Source of the DNA: Lentzea xinjiangensis
Lineage (GTDB): Bacteria; Actinomycetota; Actinomycetes; Mycobacteriales; Pseudonocardiaceae
Assembly: GCF_900110955.1 (NCBI RefSeq)
Contig: NZ_FOFR01000005.1
Location: 1 to 64,000 of the forward strand
Direction: 5' to 3'
Length of the DNA stretch: 64,000 nucleotides
Both the position numbers and the translations under genes were made by a program. The notes under the pieces were generated by a model. That model saw only the letters and a program-made list of their open reading frames with translations, searched no databases and was not told the origin of the DNA. Below, in pieces: positions 54,001-64,000 of the stretch. The number at the start of each line of letters is the position of its first letter. Position 1 is the stretch's first letter.

Positions 54001-57000
54001 CGCGTTCGTGCCGGAGAGGCCGAACGACGAGACACCGGCCCTGCGCGGCCGTGACACCGCGGGCCACGGCGTGGCCTCGGTGACCAGCTCGACGGCGCCC
54101 TCGGTCCAGTCGACGTGCGACGACGGTTCGGTGACGTGCAGGGTCGGCGGCACGACACCGTTCCTCATGGCCTGCACCATCTTGATGACGCCCGCGACGC
54201 CGGCGGCCGCCTGCGCGTGGCCGATGTTGGACTTGATGCCGCCCAGCAGCAGCGGCACGTCGCGGTCCTGGCCGTAGGTCGCGAGCAACGCCTGCGCCTC
54301 GATCGGGTCACCCAGCGTCGTACCGGTGCCGTGCGCCTCGACCGCGTCGACGTCCGAAGTGGACAGACCGGCGGAGGCCAGGGCCTGGCGGATGACCCGC
54401 TGCTGCGACGGGCCGTTGGGCGCGGTCAGGCCGTTGGACGCACCGTCCTGGTTGACCGCGGAGCCACGCATCACGGCCAGGATCGTGTGGCCGTTGCGCA
54501 GGGCGTCCGACTGGCGTTCCATCACCAGCAGGCCGACGCCCTCGGACCAGCCGACACCGTCGGCGGAGTCCGAGAACGCCTTGCAGCGCCCGTCCTCCGC
54601 CAGCCCGCGCTGCCGCGAGAAGCCGACGAACGCGCCCGGCGTCGACATCACCGTCACACCGCCGGCCAGCGCCAGCGAGCACTCACCGGCCCGCAGCGCC
54701 TGGGCCGCGAGGTGCATGGCGACCAGCGACGACGAGCACGCGGTGTCGATCGACACCGACGGTCCCTCGAACCCGAAGGTGTAGGAGACGCGCCCCGACA
54801 CCACCGAGGGCGACGTGCCCGCGCCCTGGTGGCCTTCGGAGTCGGCCTCGAGGATCTGCGCGTAGTCCGAGTACATGACACCGGCGAACACACCGGTCCT
54901 GCTGCCGCGCAACGAGGTCGGGTCGATGCCCGCCCGTTCCAGCGCCTCCCAGGTCGTCTCCAGCAGGATGCGCTGCTGGCCGTCCGTGCCGAGCGCCTCG
55001 CGCGGCGACATCCCGAAGAACGCGGGGTCGAACAGGTCGGCGTCGTGCAGGAAGCCACCGGCGCGCGCGTAGGAGGTGCCCAGGTGGTCGGGGTCCGGGT
55101 GGAACAGCGAGTCGAGGTCCCAGCCGCGGTTGGTCGGGAACGGCGTGATCGCGTCCGTGCCCGAGACCACCAGGTCCCACAACGTCTCCGGCGACGTGAC
55201 GCCACCGGGGAACCGGCAGGCCATGCCCACGATGACGATCGGGTCGTCCGAGGTGGACACCGGCGCGGGCAGCGCCTCGAGCACCTCGGCGGCCCCGAAC
55301 AGCTCGGCGTGCAGGTGGTCGGCCAGCGCGATCGCCGTCGGGTAGTCGAAGACGAGCGTCGCCGGCAGGCGCAGGCCGGTCGCCTCGGTGAGCTGGTTGC
55401 GCAGCTCGACGGCGGTCAGCGAGTCGAACCCGAGGTCCTGGAACGCCCGCGTCGCGTCCACCGCGTCGATCGACGAGTGGCCGAGCACCGAGGACACCTG
55501 GGTGCGCACCAGGTCGACGAGTGCGGCGTGCCGGTCGGCGACGTCCATCGCGCCGAGCTTCTGCACGAGCCCGGAGGCCGTCGCGGAACCGGCGGCCGTG
55601 CGGCGCGCCTTGACCCGGATGAGCCCCCGCAGCAACGGCGCCACCGCGCCGCGGGCCCGCAGCGTCGCGAGGTCGAGCCGCACCGGAACGGTCAGCGCCG
55701 CCCCGCTCGCCACGGCCGCGTCGAACAGCTCCAGGCCCTGCGGCAGGGTGATCGGCGGCATGCCGGCGGCGGTCATCCGCGCGGCCTCGGCCTCGCTCAG
55801 CTCGCCGGTCATGCCGCTGACGCCGGCCCACACGCCCCACGCCATCGAGGTCGCGGGCAGGCCTTCCGCCCGGCGGCGTGCGGCGAGCGCGTCGAGGAAC
55901 GCGTTGCCGGCCGCGTAGTTGGCCTGACCGGCGTTGCCGAACACACCGGCCGCCGACGAGAAGACGACGAACGCGGTCAGGTCACGGGTCAGCTCGTGCA
56001 GGTGCCAGGCGGCGTCGGCCTTGGGCTTGAGGACGGTCGCGACCCGGCCGGGCGTCATCGACTCGATCACGCCGTCGTCCAGCACGCCCGCCGCGTGCAC
56101 GACACCGCGGACCTCGTGCTGTGCGAGGAGCTCCGCGACCGCGTCCCGGTCGGTGACGTCGCACGCGGCGACGGTGACCTGTGCTCCCAGCGCCTCCAGC
56201 TCGGACGTGTCGGCCTGGCCGCGCCGGCTGACGAGCAGCAGCTCGCGCACCCCGTGGTTCTCGACGAGGTGCCGTGCGATGACGGCGCCCAGCCCGCCGG
56301 TGCCGCCGGTGACGAGGACCTTGCCCTCCCAGCGGACCTCCTGCCCGCCCGCGAGGCGCGCCAGCCGCCCGGCCAGCACCTCGCCGTCGCGGACCACGAG
56401 CTGCGGCTCGTCGACGCCGAACGCCACCGAGACCATCGCGGCGGAGACGGTGTTGCCGCACAGGTCGATCAGCCCGAACCGGCCGGGGTGCTCGGACTGC
56501 GCCGACCGCACCAGGCCCCAGACCGCCGCGGCGCCCATGTCCTCGCCGGTGGTGGCGCCGCGCGTGACGAACGTGAGCTTGCCGTCCTTGCCACTGGCGA
56601 GCCACTCCTGGACGAGCCGCAGCACGCGGGCCGTGTTGTCGTGCGTGTCGGCGAGCACGTCGCCGGTACCCGTGACGGGCACCAGCACGAGTGCCGCGTC
56701 GGCGTCGGCGATCGAGCCGGCCACGGGGAACCCGAGGCCGAGCACGTCGGGGCCGATCACCGCGACCGACTCGGGCGCCGCGACGTCCTCCTGCGTGACC
56801 GGCACCCACTCGAGGCCGAACAGCTCGCTGCGCCCGGCCTCGCCGAGCTGGCCCGCGTCCACCGCCCGCACGACCACGGCCTCGACCGTGGCCACCGGTG
56901 CGCCCGTGACGTCCGCGAGGGCGATCGTCCTGCGCATGCCGCCCTCGTCGCGGGTCAGCTTGACGCGCAGCTCGCTCGCGCCGGTGGCGTGCAGCGTCAC

Positions 57001-60000
57001 GCCCTCCCACGAGAACGGCAGGCCGGGGTCGAGCGTCTCGTCCAGCAGCGCCGCGTGCAGGGCCGAGTCGAGCAGCGCCGGGTGCAGCCCGTAGGCGGTG
57101 CCGTCGACGTCCTCGGGCAGCGCGATCTCGGCGTAGATCTCGCCGCCCGCCCGCCAGGCCGCCCTGAGGTTGCGGAACGCGTGCCCGTACGCGAAGCCCG
57201 CGGTCGCGAACTTCTCGTAGCACTCCTCGTGGTCCATCTCGACGGCCCCGGCGGGCGGCCAGACCGTCACGTCGAAGGCAGCCGCGCCGGGGTGACCACT
57301 GGTCGTGCCGCTCGCGAGGAAGCCGGTCGCGTGCTGCGTCCACGGCACGTCCGGCGCGTCCTCGGGCCGCGAGTGGATCGCGTACTGACGGCGGCCGTTG
57401 GTGTCCGGCCCGACCTTGAGCTGCACCTGGACGGCGCCGCGCTCGGGCAGGACCAGGGGCGCGGCGAGCGTGAGGTCGTCGACGCGGTCGAGCCCGACCT
57501 CGTCCGCGGCCCGCGTCGCGAGCTCGACCAGCACGGCCGCGGGCACCAGGTTCCTGCCCATGATCACGTGGTCGGCCAGCCACGGGTGCGTGCTCAGCGA
57601 CACGCGGCTGGTGAAGACGACGCCCTCGCCCTCGGCCAGCTCCACCGCCGCGCCGAGCACCGGGTGCGCGACGCCGACGAGCCCGAGCCCGGACGCGTCC
57701 GAGGCCTTGCCCGCGCTCGCCGGCCAGTAGCGCTGCCGGTTGAACGGGTACGTGGGCAGCTCGACGCGCTTGCCGCCCGCGTAGAACGGCATCCAGTCGA
57801 CGTTGACGCCGTCAACATGTACTTGACCGAGTGCAGTCACCATTGACTCAACGTCGGACTTGGTCCGCGTCAACGTCGGGATCATCCCGTCAACCATTGC
57901 CGTCAACTGCGCGTCCGGGCCGATCTCGACGAGCGTGGCGTCGCCCAGACGGGTGACGTTGTCGTGGAAGCGGACGGTGTCGCGGACGTGGCCGACCCAG
58001 TAATCGACCGTGGTGACGTCGCCGGAGGTCGACATCGGGATGACCGGCTCGTGGAAGGTGATCCCGCTGATCGCCTCGCGGAAGTCCTCCAGCATCGGCT
58101 CCATCAACAGCGAGTGGAACGCGTGGCTGACCTTGAGCCGCTTGTTCTTCCACCGCTCCGCGACCCGGAGGACCTCGTCCTCAACACCCGCGATCACCAC
58201 CGAACGAGGCCCGTTGACCGCAGCGATCGACACGCCATCAGTCAGGTACTCACGCACCTCTTCTTCGGACGCGATCACCGACACCATCGCCCCGCCGGCC
58301 GGCAACGCCTGCATGAGCGCCGCCCGCGCCGTGACGAGGAGACACGCGTCGTCGAGGCTCAGCACCCCGGCGACATGGGCGGCGGCGATCTCACCGATCG
58401 AGTGACCGGCGAGCTGCGCGGGCCTGACGCCGAACGACTCCAGCAACCGGTACAGCGCCACCTCCACCGCGAAGATCGCGGGCTGCGCGTAGCCGGTCTG
58501 GTTCAGCGCCTCCTGGTCCTCACCCCACATCACGTCCCGCAACGCCGGGTCGAGGTTGACCAGCGCGGCGTCGAGGGCCTCGGCGAACACCGGGAACGCC
58601 TCGTACAGCTCCCGCGCCATCCCGGCGCGCTGAGAGCCCTGCCCGGAGAACACGACAGCGAGCGGCCGGTTCCGCGCCACGCCACTGGCGAGCTCGGCGC
58701 CGTTCCACAGCACCGCCCGGTGGTCGAACAGCGCGCGCGTGGTCGCCAACGAGAAGCCGACGTCCACAGTGGACGCACCGCCGTCGACCAGCGCGGTGAC
58801 CCGCTCGACCTGAGCCCGCAGCGACGCCGCGGACTTCGCCGACACCACCAGCGGCACACCATCGGCCTGGATCGATCCCGGTTGACCGGCCCCCTGGGGG
58901 TTTTCGGCCCCCATCTCAATGATCTCAGGCAGGTCCGACAGTTCCCGGCCGCCCATTACACCGTCGGGGGCCTCCAGGATCACGTGCGCGTTGGTGCCGG
59001 AGACGCCGAACGAGGAGACGGCGGCGCGGCGGACGCGGTCGACGGCGGGCCAGGAGGTGTTGGCGGTGAGCAGCCGGACGGCGCCCGCTTCCCAGTCCAC
59101 GTGGGACGACGGCGCGTCGACGTGGAGGGTCTGCGGCGCGAGGCCGTGGCGCAGCGCCTGCACCATCTTGATCACGCCCGCGACGCCCGCGGCGGCCTGC
59201 GTGTGGCCGATGTTCGACTTGATCGAACCGAGCAGCAGCGGTTCGGAGCGGTCCTGGCCGTAGGTCGCCAGCAGGGCCTGCGCCTCGATCGGGTCACCCA
59301 GCGTCGTGCCCGTGCCGTGGGCCTCGACGACGTCGACGTCCGAAGCGGACAGACCGGCGGAGGCCAGGGCCTGCCGGATGACTCGTTGCTGCGACGGGCC
59401 GTTGGGCGCAGTCAGACCGTTGGACGCGCCGTCCTGGTTGACCGCGGAACCGCGCACGACGGCGAGGATGTTGTGGCCGTTGCGAACCGCGTCGGACAGA
59501 CGCTCCAGCACGACGACACCGACACCCTCGGACCAGCCGACGCCGTCGGCGGAGTCGGAGAACGCCTTGCACCGCCCGTCCGGGGAGAGCCCGCGCTGCC
59601 GCGAGAATCCGATGAACGCGCCGGGCGAGGCCAGCACGGTCACACCACCGGCCAGCGCCAGCGAGCACTCACCGGCCCGGAGAGCCTGCATCGCCCAGTG
59701 CATCGCGACCAACGACGACGAGCACGCCGTGTCGAGAGTGACCGCGGGTCCCTCGAAGCCGAACGTGTACGACACACGGCCGGAGACGACGGACGGCGAA
59801 CCGCCGGTCGTCTGGTAGCCCTCGGAGTCGCCTTCGAGAAGCAGCGAGTAGTCGTTGTACATGACGCCGGCGAACACGCCGGTCGGGCTGCCCTTCAGCG
59901 CCACGGGATCGATGCCCGCGCGTTCCAGCGCCTCCCAGGACGTCTCCAGCAGCAGCCTCTGCTGCGCGTCGGTCGACACGGCCTCGCGCGGCGACATGCC

Positions 60001-63000
60001 GAAGAACTCGGGGTCGAACTGGTCGGCGTCGTGCAGGAAGCCACCGGACTTCGTGTAGGAGGTGCCGACGTGGTCGGGGTCCGGGTGGTAGAGCGAGTCG
60101 AGGTCCCAGCCGCGGTTGGCCGGGAACTCGGTGATGGCGTCGCGGCCGCCGACCACGAGGTCCCACAGCTCGTCCGGGCTCGCGACCCCGCCGGGGTAGC
60201 GGCAGGCCATGCCGACGATGACGATCGGGTCGTCCGACGTGGACGTCAGGGCGGGGAGCTGCGCGACGACGTCCGCCGCGCCGAACAGCTCGTCGTGCAG
60301 GAAGCCGGCGAGCACCGCGGCGGTCGGGTAGTCGAAGATCAGCGTGCTCGGCAGCCGCAGGCCGGTGACTCCGGTGAGGCGGTTGCGCAGGTCGACCGCG
60401 GTGAGCGAGTCGAAGCCGAGGTCCTGGAACGCCTTGGCCGGGTCGACCGCGGCGGTGCCGTCGTGGCCGAGCACGGCGGCGACCTCGGTGCGGACCAGGT
60501 CGAGCAGCGCGGTGAGCCGCGCTTCCGGAGCCATCGCGGTGAGCCGCTGGAGCAGACCGGAGTCGGCCTGCGCCGCGGCCCGCCTGGCCTTCACCCGGAC
60601 CAGGCCGCGCAGCAGCGGGCGGACCTCGCCGTTGTCGCGCAGCGTCGCGAGGTCGAGCCGCAACGGCAGCAGCACCGCGTCCTCACCGGCGATCGCCGCG
60701 TCGAACAGCGCGAGGCCCTGCTCCACCGGCAGCGGCGGGGTGCCGCCGCGCGCCATGCGTTCGGCGTCGGCCTCCGACAGCATGCCGGTCTGGTCCCAGG
60801 CGCCCCACGCCAGCGAGACGGCCGGGAGCCCGGCGGCCCTGCGGTGTCCGGCGAGCGCGTCGAGGAAGGCGTTGCCCGCCGCGTAGTTGGCCTGTCCCGC
60901 CGCGCCGAACGTGCCGGCGGCGCTGGAGAAGAGGACGAAGTTGTCGAGGTCGCCGGCCAGCTCGTGGAGGTTCCAGGCGGCGTCGACCTTGGGCCGCAGC
61001 ACCGCCGACAGGCGCTCGGGCGTGAGCGACTCGACCACGCCGTCGTCCAGCACACCGGCCGTGTGCACGACGCTGCGCACCTTGTGCTTCTTCAGCACCC
61101 TCCGCAGCGCCTTGCGGTCGGCGACGTCGCACTTGACGACGGTGACCTTGGCGTCCAGGTCGGGCAGCTCGCCCTTGCCGGACCGGCTGACCAGCACGAG
61201 CTCCTCGACGCCGTACCGCTGCACGAGGTGCCGGGCGATCACGCGCCCGAGCCCGCCGGTGCCGCCGGTGATCAGCACCGGCCCGGTGAACCCGGCCGGT
61301 TCCGCCGCCTCGGCCCGCGCGAGCCGCGCCGCGAACACCTGGCCGCCGCGCACCCGCAGCTGCGGCTCGTCGATCGCGAGGACCTGCTCGGAGACCTCGC
61401 CGTCGGTGTCGACCAGCGTGAACCGGCCGGGGTGCTCGTTCTGCGCGGCGCGGACGAGTCCGTGGACGGCGCTGGCGGCCAGGTCGTCCTGCCGCGTCAG
61501 GAACACGAGCCGTTCCGCGCGGTCCTCGGCGATCCAGCGCTGCACCAGTTCCAGCGCGCGGGCGGCGAGGGCGTGCGTCTGCTCGACGACTTCCCCGTCG
61601 CTGACGAGCTCCTCCACGACCACGGCCGCGGGACCCGCGTCGGGCAACGACACCGGCACCCAGTCGAGCCGGAACAGCGAGTCGCGGTCGACGGCGCTGA
61701 CCTGCTGCGCGGACACCGCGCGCGTCACCAGCGACCTGATCGTGGCGACCGGCGCGCCCGTGGTGTCGGCGACCGCGATCACCCACGCGTCGCCGTCGCG
61801 GCGCAGCCGGACCCGGAGTGCCGTCGCGCCGGTGGCGTGCAGCGACACGCCCTCCCACGAGAACGGCAGCCCCGCCTGCGCACCGGCGAAGAACCCGCCG
61901 GCGTGCAGGGTGGCGTCGAGCAGCGCCGGGTGCAGCCCGAACGCCGTCCCGTCCACGCCCTCGGGAAGCGCGACCTCGGCGAACACCTCGCTGTCGGTGC
62001 GCCAGACCGCCCGCAGCCCCTGGAACACCGGCCCGTACTCGAACCCGTTCTGGGCGAACCGCTCGTAGGCGCCCTCGACGTTGACGCTGTCGGCGTCCGG
62101 CGGCCACGTGGCCGCATCGAAATCGGCAGCGTCGAAGTCGCTCGTCGTGGCGCCGCTCGCGAGAACACCGGTCGCGTGCCGCGTCCACGGCGCGTCCGAG
62201 CCGTCGGGCCGCGAGAACACCTCGACCGCGCGGCGCCCGTTCTCCTCGGCGCCGACCGCGACCTGCACCCTGATCGCGCCCTGCTCCGGCAGCACGAGCG
62301 GCGCGGCCAGCGTCAGCTCGTCGACGCGGTCGAGGCCGACCTCGTCGCCCGCCCTGACCGCGAGCTCCAGGAACGCCGTGCCGGGCAGCAGCACCCGGCC
62401 GAACACCGCGTGGTCGGCGAGCCACGGGTGCGAAGCGAGCGACAGGCGGCTGGTGAACAGGTGCCCGTCCGCCCCGGCGACGTCGACCGCCGCCCCGAGC
62501 AGCGGGTGCTCCACCCGCGTGAGACCCAGCGCGCCGACGTCACCGGCCTTGCGCACCGCCTTCGGCCAGAACACCTGGTGGTCGAACGCGTAGGTGGGCA
62601 GATCGATCTTCCGGCCACCCGCGTACAGCGACGTCCAGTCAACATTGACGCCGTCAACATGTACTTGACCGAGTGCGGTCAACATTGACGTGACTTCATC
62701 GCGGTCACGCCTCAACACCGCCGTGGAGCCGTCCACCATCGCGCTCAACTGCGCGTCGGGGCCAACTTCGAGCAACGTGACGTCGCCCAGCCGCGTGACG
62801 TTGTCGTGGAAGCGGACCGCGTCGCGGACGTGGCCGACCCAGTAGTCGACCGTGGTGACGTCGCCGGACGTCGACATCGGGATGACCGGCTCGTGGAAGG
62901 TGATCCCGCTGATCGCCTCGCGGAAGTCCTCCAGCATCGGCTCCATCAACGGCGAGTGGAACGCGTGGCTGACCTTGAGCCGCTTGTTCTTCCACCGCTG

Positions 63001-64000
63001 CGCGACGGCGAGCACTTCTTCTTCGACACCCGCGATCACCACAGCACGCGGACCGTTGACCGCAGCGATCGACACGCCATCAGTCAGATGCGGCAGCACC
63101 TCGTCCTCGGACGCGATGACCGACACCATCGCCCCACCCGCAGGCAACGCCTGCATGAGCGCCGCACGAGCCGTGACCAGCAGGCACGCATCCTCAAGAC
63201 TCAACACCCCAGCGACGTGCGCGGCGGCGATCTCCCCGATCGAATGACCAACCAGGTGCTCCGGCGTCACACCGAACGACTCCAGCAACCGGTACAGCGC
63301 CACCTCGACCGCGAAGATCGCGGGCTGCGCGAACCCGGTCCGGTTCAGCGCCTCCTGGTCCTCACCCCACATCACGTCCCTGAGCGCGGGGTCGAGGTTG
63401 ACCAGCGCGGCGTCGAGGGCCTCGGCGAACACCGGGAACGCCTCGTACAGCTCCCGCGCCATCCCGGCGCGCTGCGAGCCCTGCCCGGAGAACAGCACCG
63501 CCAGCGGCTTCCCGCCCGCGACGCCCTCGGCGACCACCTCGCCGTCGAGCACGACCGCCCGGTGGTCGAACAGCGCGCGCGTGGTCGCCAGCGAGAAACC
63601 GACGTCCACAGCGGATGCACCGCCGTGGACCAGCGCGGTGACCCGCTCGACCTGAGCCCGCAGCGACGCCGCGGACTTCGCCGACACCACCAGCGGGACG
63701 GAGCCCGTCCGCGGAGCAGGTGCCTGCGGCGAGGACTGCGGCGGCGAGGACTGCGGGGCCTCGATGATCACGTGGGCGTTGGTGCCGGAGACGCCGAACG
63801 AGGAGATGCCGGCGCGGCGCGCACGGGTCACCTCGGGCCAGGCGCGGGACTCGGTCAGCACCTCGACGGCGCCGGACTCCCAGTCGACCCGCGTGGTGGG
63901 GGTGCCGACGTGCAGGGTCCGCGGCAGCACGCCGTGGTGCAGCGCCTGCACCATCTTGATCACGCCCGCGACGCCGGCGGCGGCCTGCGTGTGGCCGATG
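45064..64000 (-). CDS. Modular type I polyketide synthase subunit (N-terminus off window)
   Basis: The open frame extends beyond the window start side, so only the last 6,311 residues are seen; the first visible codons lie in a KS ([12 protein letters not shown]). Order: KS(end)-AT-DH-KR-ACP, then three complete KS-AT-DH-KR-ACP modules, then a C-terminal docking domain (about 45067-45290; [15 protein letters not shown] ... [10 protein letters not shown]). Every AT has GHSIGE and HAFH (malonyl signature). Every DH has HxxxGxxxxP, every KR has GGTGGLG, LDD and the catalytic Tyr, and no ER is present. There is no thioesterase, so the chain passes to another subunit. Expected product segment: four conjugated trans double bonds built from acetate units, as in polyenes. 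A PAS-LuxR regulator lies nearby. Confidence 0.97.
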   Translation of the reverse strand, partial: IGHTQAAAGVAGVIKMVQALHHGVLPRTLHVGTPTTRVDWESGAVEVLTESRAWPEVTRARRAGISSFGVSGTNAHVIIEAPQSSPPQSSPQAPAPRTGSVPLVVSAKSAASLRAQVERVTALVHGGASAVDVGFSLATTRALFDHRAVVLDGEVVAEGVAGGKPLAVLFSGQGSQRAGMARELYEAFPVFAEALDAALVNLDPALRDVMWGEDQEALNRTGFAQPAIFAVEVALYRLLESFGVTPEHLVGHSIGEIAAAHVAGVLSLEDACLLVTARAALMQALPAGGAMVSVIASEDEVLPHLTDGVSIAAVNGPRAVVIAGVEEEVLAVAQRWKNKRLKVSHAFHSPLMEPMLEDFREAISGITFHEPVIPMSTSGDVTTVDYWVGHVRDAVRFHDNVTRLGDVTLLEVGPDAQLSAMVDGSTAVLRRDRDEVTSMLTALGQVHVDGVNVDWTSLYAGGRKIDLPTYAFDHQVFWPKAVRKAGDVGALGLTRVEHPLLGAAVDVAGADGHLFTSRLSLASHPWLADHAVFGRVLLPGTAFLELAVRAGDEVGLDRVDELTLAAPLVLPEQGAIRVQVAVGAEENGRRAVEVFSRPDGSDAPWTRHATGVLASGATTSDFDAADFDAATWPPDADSVNVEGAYERFAQNGFEYGPVFQGLRAVWRTDSEVFAEVALPEGVDGTAFGLHPALLDATLHAGGFFAGAQAGLPFSWEGVSLHATGATALRVRLRRDGDAWVIAVADTTGAPVATIRSLVTRAVSAQQVSAVDRDSLFRLDWVPVSLPDAGPAAVVVEELVSDGEVVEQTHALAARALELVQRWIAEDRAERLVFLTRQDDLAASAVHGLVRAAQNEHPGRFTLVDTDGEVSEQVLAIDEPQLRVRGGQVFAARLARAEAAEPAGFTGPVLITGGTGGLGRVIARHLVQRYGVEELVLVSRSGKGELPDLDAKVTVVKCDVADRKALRRVLKKHKVRSVVHTAGVLDDGVVESLTPERLSAVLRPKVDAAWNLHELAGDLDNFVLFSSAAGTFGAAGQANYAAGNAFLDALAGHRRAAGLPAVSLAWGAWDQTGMLSEADAERMARGGTPPLPVEQGLALFDAAIAGEDAVLLPLRLDLATLRDNGEVRPLLRGLVRVKARRAAAQADSGLLQRLTAMAPEARLTALLDLVRTEVAAVLGHDGTAAVDPAKAFQDLGFDSLTAVDLRNRLTGVTGLRLPSTLIFDYPTAAVLAGFLHDELFGAADVVAQLPALTSTSDDPIVIVGMACRYPGGVASPDELWDLVVGGRDAITEFPANRGWDLDSLYHPDPDHVGTSYTKSGGFLHDADQFDPEFFGMSPREAVSTDAQQRLLLETSWEALERAGIDPVALKGSPTGVFAGVMYNDYSLLLEGDSEGYQTTGGSPSVVSGRVSYTFGFEGPAVTLDTACSSSLVAMHWAMQALRAGECSLALAGGVTVLASPGAFIGFSRQRGLSPDGRCKAFSDSADGVGWSEGVGVVVLERLSDAVRNGHNILAVVRGSAVNQDGASNGLTAPNGPSQQRVIRQALASAGLSASDVDVVEAHGTGTTLGDPIEAQALLATYGQDRSEPLLLGSIKSNIGHTQAAAGVAGVIKMVQALRHGLAPQTLHVDAPSSHVDWEAGAVRLLTANTSWPAVDRVRRAAVSSFGVSGTNAHVILEAPDGVMGGRELSDLPEIIEMGAENPQGAGQPGSIQADGVPLVVSAKSAASLRAQVERVTALVDGGASTVDVGFSLATTRALFDHRAVLWNGAELASGVARNRPLAVVFSGQGSQRAGMARELYEAFPVFAEALDAALVNLDPALRDVMWGEDQEALNQTGYAQPAIFAVEVALYRLLESFGVRPAQLAGHSIGEIAAAHVAGVLSLDDACLLVTARAALMQALPAGGAMVSVIASEEEVREYLTDGVSIAAVNGPRSVVIAGVEDEVLRVAERWKNKRLKVSHAFHSLLMEPMLEDFREAISGITFHEPVIPMSTSGDVTTVDYWVGHVRDTVRFHDNVTRLGDATLVEIGPDAQLTAMVDGMIPTLTRTKSDVESMVTALGQVHVDGVNVDWMPFYAGGKRVELPTYPFNRQRYWPASAGKASDASGLGLVGVAHPVLGAAVELAEGEGVVFTSRVSLSTHPWLADHVIMGRNLVPAAVLVELATRAADEVGLDRVDDLTLAAPLVLPERGAVQVQLKVGPDTNGRRQYAIHSRPEDAPDVPWTQHATGFLASGTTSGHPGAAAFDVTVWPPAGAVEMDHEECYEKFATAGFAYGHAFRNLRAAWRAGGEIYAEIALPEDVDGTAYGLHPALLDSALHAALLDETLDPGLPFSWEGVTLHATGASELRVKLTRDEGGMRRTIALADVTGAPVATVEAVVVRAVDAGQLGEAGRSELFGLEWVPVTQEDVAAPESVAVIGPDVLGLGFPVAGSIADADAALVLVPVTGTGDVLADTHDNTARVLRLVQEWLASGKDGKLTFVTRGATTGEDMGAAAVWGLVRSAQSEHPGRFGLIDLCGNTVSAAMVSVAFGVDEPQLVVRDGEVLAGRLARLAGGQEVRWEGKVLVTGGTGGLGAVIARHLVENHGVRELLLVSRRGQADTSELEALGAQVTVAACDVTDRDAVAELLAQHEVRGVVHAAGVLDDGVIESMTPGRVATVLKPKADAAWHLHELTRDLTAFVVFSSAAGVFGNAGQANYAAGNAFLDALAARRRAEGLPATSMAWGVWAGVSGMTGELSEAEAARMTAAGMPPITLPQGLELFDAAVASGAALTVPVRLDLATLRARGAVAPLLRGLIRVKARRTAAGSATASGLVQKLGAMDVADRHAALVDLVRTQVSSVLGHSSIDAVDATRAFQDLGFDSLTAVELRNQLTEATGLRLPATLVFDYPTAIALADHLHAELFGAAEVLEALPAPVSTSDDPIVIVGMACRFPGGVTSPETLWDLVVSGTDAITPFPTNRGWDLDSLFHPDPDHLGTSYARAGGFLHDADLFDPAFFGMSPREALGTDGQQRILLETTWEALERAGIDPTSLRGSRTGVFAGVMYSDYAQILEADSEGHQGAGTSPSVVSGRVSYTFGFEGPSVSIDTACSSSLVAMHLAAQALRAGECSLALAGGVTVMSTPGAFVGFSRQRGLAEDGRCKAFSDSADGVGWSEGVGLLVMERQSDALRNGHTILAVMRGSAVNQDGASNGLTAPNGPSQQRVIRQALASAGLSTSDVDAVEAHGTGTTLGDPIEAQALLATYGQDRDVPLLLGGIKSNIGHAQAAAGVAGVIKMVQAMRNGVVPPTLHVTEPSSHVDWTEGAVELVTEATPWPAVSRPRRAGVSSFGLSGTNAHVILEAPANVPAAPEMSDLPEMMGMGGGSLQGAGQSGSIPQAAVPSGQPSGVASEEPSEVPFVVSAKTAEALPGQIERVRAAVGAPQDIAYSLLATRAQFDHRAVLLGDEVLARGTAQSQRSLAVLFSGQGSQRLGMGRGLYEAFPVFAEALDAVLVHLDPAVREVMWGDDQEVLDQTGYTQPALFAVETALYRLLESWGVRPDQVAGHSIGEIAAAHVAGVLSLEDACLLVTARSALMQALPEGGAMVAVQASEEEVTPHLTATVSIAAVNGPKSVVIAGDEAQVLQIAGRWKNKRLKVSHAFHSPLMEPMLDDFRESLAEITFHRPGIPVVASGDVTTAEYWVNHVRDAVRFSDNVRKLRDNGATTFLEVGPDGVLSALVEDAIPVLRKDGEERVAALTALARLHVDGVKVDWSGFHAGGKKIDLPTYAFAHQRYWPAVRIGGDDASGIGMVALGHPLLIASAELADGEGFLFTSRLALRTHPWIGDHTIMGRVMVPGAALVELAMRAGDEVGLDRLEELTLSAPVVLPDHGGLALQMKVSAGDDRRTFTIHARPDEVTDAPWTQVVSGVLAQGERRAGFDAAGFDASVWPPKAEAVDVEDCYEKFAEAGFAYGGAFRGLRAAWRDGDTTYAEVALPDDANVKPFGLHPALLDAALHASLLDGNGTAGLPFAWENVSLHATGATALRVKMTRHDNGLRIALADPAGNPVASVESLVMRPVAAEQPAEQDALFSVRWTPVAVPGQRDATVRVLGPDVLGLPVDQAESLSSAGADVVLVPIAGEGIAESVHAATHRALDLVQQWIREDHDGRLVFVTRGAAEGDDLAGAAVWGLVRTAQTEHPGRFGLIDLDGEEPSLAALPGVLDLDEPQLVIRGGEARAARLGRAQGGTGTTWESPVLITGGTGGLGRIVARHLVQAHGVTELVLVSRSGTGDVSELEELGARVSVVACDVADRDAVRDLLAQHEVRGVVHAAGVLDDGVVESLTPDRLDTVLRAKVDAALHLHELATGATQFVVFSSAAGVFGNAGQANYAAGNAFLDALAAHRRRAGLPGVSLAWGAWDTGMLPAEDAERMRRSGMPAISAELGLRLFDAAVAGPEPAVVPVRLDLGALKQLGDVTPLLRGLIRVKARRKVAGAETASGLVRRLSSLDEKGRLDAVVDLVRAEVAAVLGHDTIAAVDPARAFQELGFDSLTAVELRNRLTAVTGLKLPATAVFDYPSSAQLAAYLKDELLGAVSDVSDLPALVSTTDDPIVIVGMACRYPGGVSSPEDLWQLVVDGVDAITPFPTNRGWDLDTLFHPDPDHPGTSYVRAGGFLHDADQFDPEFFGMSPREAVATDAQQRLMLETAWEALERAGIAPASLRGSSTGVFAGVMYNDYTQLIGGADTEGFGSTGASPSVISGRVSYALGLEGPSVSVDTACSSSLVALHWAMQALRAGECSLALAGGVTVMSTPGSFVGFSRQRGLSEDGRCKAFSDTADGVGWSEGVGLLVLERQSDAVRNGHTILAVVRGSAINQDGASNGLTAPNGPSQQRVIRQALASAGLTTADVDAVEAHGTGTSLGDPIEAQALMATYGQDRSTPLLLGGIKSNIGHTQAAAGVAGIIKMVQAMRHGVLPRTLHASTPSSHVDWTEGAVELLQENTEWPSVARPRRAAVSSFGISGTNAHVILEQGPGIPPISSVPGEIAGQDVVTESVDNSAPVDNPAVTDLAGAAPPVLGERIGVGTSVSPRGPQTGSIPWVVSARSEAALDGQVERIGQARGSAADIAYSLLTTRTLFDHRAVVLDGEVIARGSVRRRPVAFLFSGQGSQRVGMGRELYETYPVFAEALDDVLQHLDPALREVMWGDDQEALNQTGFAQPALFAVQTALYRLVESFGVKPDHVAGHSIGEVAAAHVAGVLSLEDACLLITARSALMQALPPGGAMVSVIASEEEVTPYLTGNVSIAAINGPRTVVLAGEEDEVLKIAKQWQCKQLKVSHAFHSPLMEPMMPDFREALAEITFHQPRIPLRTAGDPAGAEYWVQHVRDAVRFHDNVTALGDCAFLEIGPDAALTPLVDGAVPVSRRGSSEVRQFLTALGQLHTEGVAVDWTPLLRGARKVDLPTYAFRRQSYWPKVVESASDVKAAGLGSVAHPLLGAAVQLAGQDGYLFTSRIALRTHSWLADHVIMGRALVPGAALVEVALRAGEELGLDALEELTIAAPLTLPEQGGVQIQVAAGAEENGKRAVTIYSRPEDTDLPWTENASGVLTAGGNTGTRLAQWPVGEPIALDGVYDRFAEIGFAYGETFQGLKSAWQDGGTVYAEVALPEGVEPSAFGIHPALLDAALHTALLQEGDGAAGLPFSWEGVRVHATGATAVRVRTSRAGNGALHIVIADPQGNPVAEVESLVVRPVSTGQLEQNTTRDALFTLGWTPITADAPIAEPVAITGPDHFGLAGHLVLGEDAEVVLTEVAAPTGDVVASTHAAVARALADVQEWTRGERRGRLWFVTRNAVAARGEAPDPVAAAVWGLVRAAQSEHPGSFGLLDVDDRPASLAVLRQALNAGEPQVVVRDGEVLGGRLARAPRQEGTVDHGKVLITGGTGGLGRIIAQHLADTHGVEEIVLVSRSGGSVEGLPRATVVACDVTDREALARLLADHDPATIVHAAGVLDDGVIESLTPDRLAPVLRPKVDAAWHLHELAPRANLVLFGSVAGTFGNAGQAGYAAGNAFLDALAAHRRATGGQATSLAWGAWDTGMLSARDAERMARSGMPAITRELGVTLFDEAIGTGLAATLPVRLDFAVLRNAEVAPLLRGLVRTRSKKAVAGQETADSLIARLTGLTDQGRTDALLELVRGQVAEVLGHGENEVVEEDRQFQDLGFDSLTAVELRNRLGAATGLKLPATLVFDYPTPADLVAHLKTELLADAPEAGLPSVLADLDALEKALSEASVDDALHQQIAGRLDVLRTRWASARTTEIKDFESASDDELFAMLDEELGL
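45067..50248 (-). other. PKS module D: KS-AT-DH-KR-ACP plus C-terminal docking domain
   Basis: KS 48985-50248; AT 47830-48790 (GHSIGEV near 48340; HAFH near 48055); DH 46830-47610 ([10 protein letters not shown]); KR 45700-46280 (LDD; catalytic-loop variant [19 protein letters not shown], where the residue before Tyr is Gly instead of Asn); ACP 45340-45500. A helical tail of about 75 residues ends the protein and should dock onto the next subunit. Predicted: malonyl extension with one double bond, if the KR variant remains active. Confidence 0.88.
50350..55243 (-). other. PKS module C: KS-AT-DH-KR-ACP
   Basis: KS 53985-55243 (TACSSS, HGTGT; NIGHAQ rather than NIGHTQ); AT 52860-53825 (GHSIGE near 53370; HAFH near 53095); DH 51860-52640 ([10 protein letters not shown]); KR 50700-51310 (LDD); ACP 50350-50520. 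The KS-AT linker holds the 72-base element shared with module B. Predicted: malonyl extension with one double bond. Confidence 0.9.
53882..53953. repeat. In-frame element in the KS-AT linker of module C (also at 58869-58939; related end at 48782-48793)
   Basis: On the plus strand both copies begin GGA(A)TCGATCCCG, contain TGACCGGCCCCCTG and end ATCTCAGGCAGGTC(C/T)GAC. The copy in module D shares only the GGAATCGATCCCG end and then continues into a longer unrelated linker with two GTTGTCCACAG repeats (48890-48915). Composition differs from the surrounding coding DNA. The encoded linker is Gly/Pro/Gln-rich and replaces an ordinary short junction. Confidence 0.6.
55330..60231 (-). other. PKS module B: KS-AT-DH-KR-ACP
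   Basis: KS 58970-60231 (TACSSS, HGTGT, NIGH present); AT 57860-58860 (GHSIGE near 58400; HAFHSL rather than HAFHSP near 58120); DH 56870-57670 ([10 protein letters not shown]); KR 55700-56330 (LDD); ACP 55330-55540. The KR region has a small insertion [11 protein letters not shown] relative to the other modules. Its AT is almost identical to that of module A, pointing to recent duplication or conversion. Predicted: malonyl extension with one double bond. Confidence 0.9.
60310..64000 (-). other. PKS module A (partial KS)-AT-DH-KR-ACP
   Basis: Approximate domain bounds: KS end 63760-64000; AT 62700-63700 (GHSIGE near 63240; HAFH near 62960); DH 61730-62515 ([10 protein letters not shown]); KR 60700-61290 plus its structural half upstream (GGTGGLG near 61260; LDD); ACP 60310-60540 (GFDSL at about 60405-60420). 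The KS-AT linker lacks the extra element found in modules B-D. All reducing domains look active, predicting one double bond from malonyl-CoA. Confidence 0.88.

Noticed and set aside
54115..62688. Several 1,200-1,600-codon plus-strand frames opposite the PKS
   Set aside because: They are mirror frames of the PKS coding strand, repeat with the modules and match no protein family.

Overview
The window is high-GC actinomycete DNA. It has GTG/TTG starts, GGAGG-type ribosome sites, a mycoredoxin (WCGYC), an IlvA with an ACT-like tail, duplicated DUF4360 secreted proteins and a CebR/DasR-type operator repertoire. Together these suggest a Pseudonocardiales genome (Lentzea/Saccharothrix/Amycolatopsis-like); genus is inference. 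I see no rRNA, tRNA, CRISPR array or insertion sequence.

Layout. 1-11 kb: a truncated surface protein with an NTPPP repeat tail, a coiled-coil protein, a secreted glycan-lyase-like protein coupled to a fibronectin-III lipoprotein, a LysR regulator/EamA exporter pair, an RluA-type pseudouridine synthase, an APH-like kinase and a large secreted GH92 alpha-mannosidase. 11-20.5 kb: a chitin/glycan utilisation neighbourhood with two GH19 chitinases (one with two N-terminal chitin-binding modules), an AA10 lytic polysaccharide monooxygenase carrying a C-terminal membrane anchor, a ThuA-like/ricin-lectin protein and two DUF4360 paralogues. DasR-like boxes lie upstream of both chitinases. 20.4-23 kb: a divergent small Cys-containing protein and an XRE - ImmA-type HExxH peptidase - MAB_1171c-like membrane protein operon. 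23-25 kb: LigC-like DNA ligase coupled to a YigZ protein, then a decayed TetR fragment. 25-28 kb: secreted GH3 glucosidase behind a CebR-like box. 28-34.7 kb: an atypical glutamyl-tRNA synthetase, a zinc alcohol dehydrogenase, a Sua5/YciO-type protein and a secreted subtilase. 34.7-42 kb: regulators (XRE, StrR-like ParB-domain protein, two PucR-type, Crp/Fnr), NUDIX, CoA-binding and YciI proteins, plus a 33-residue membrane peptide.

41.9-64 kb looks like the edge of a modular type I polyketide cluster, all on the minus strand: a KAS III, a PAS-LuxR regulator resembling the PimM/NysRIV polyene regulators, a very short glycosyltransferase-like protein, and the 3' part (6,311 residues visible) of a giant PKS. 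The visible PKS holds the end of one KS followed by four AT-DH-KR-ACP sets and three complete KS domains. All four ATs carry the malonyl signature HAFH, all DH motifs are intact, all KRs are B-type (LDD), no ER is seen, and a docking tail replaces a thioesterase. Four consecutive such modules predict a run of four conjugated double bonds, so with the PAS-LuxR gene the cluster most likely makes a polyene macrolide or another polyene. The rest of the PKS and the tailoring genes lie beyond position 64000.
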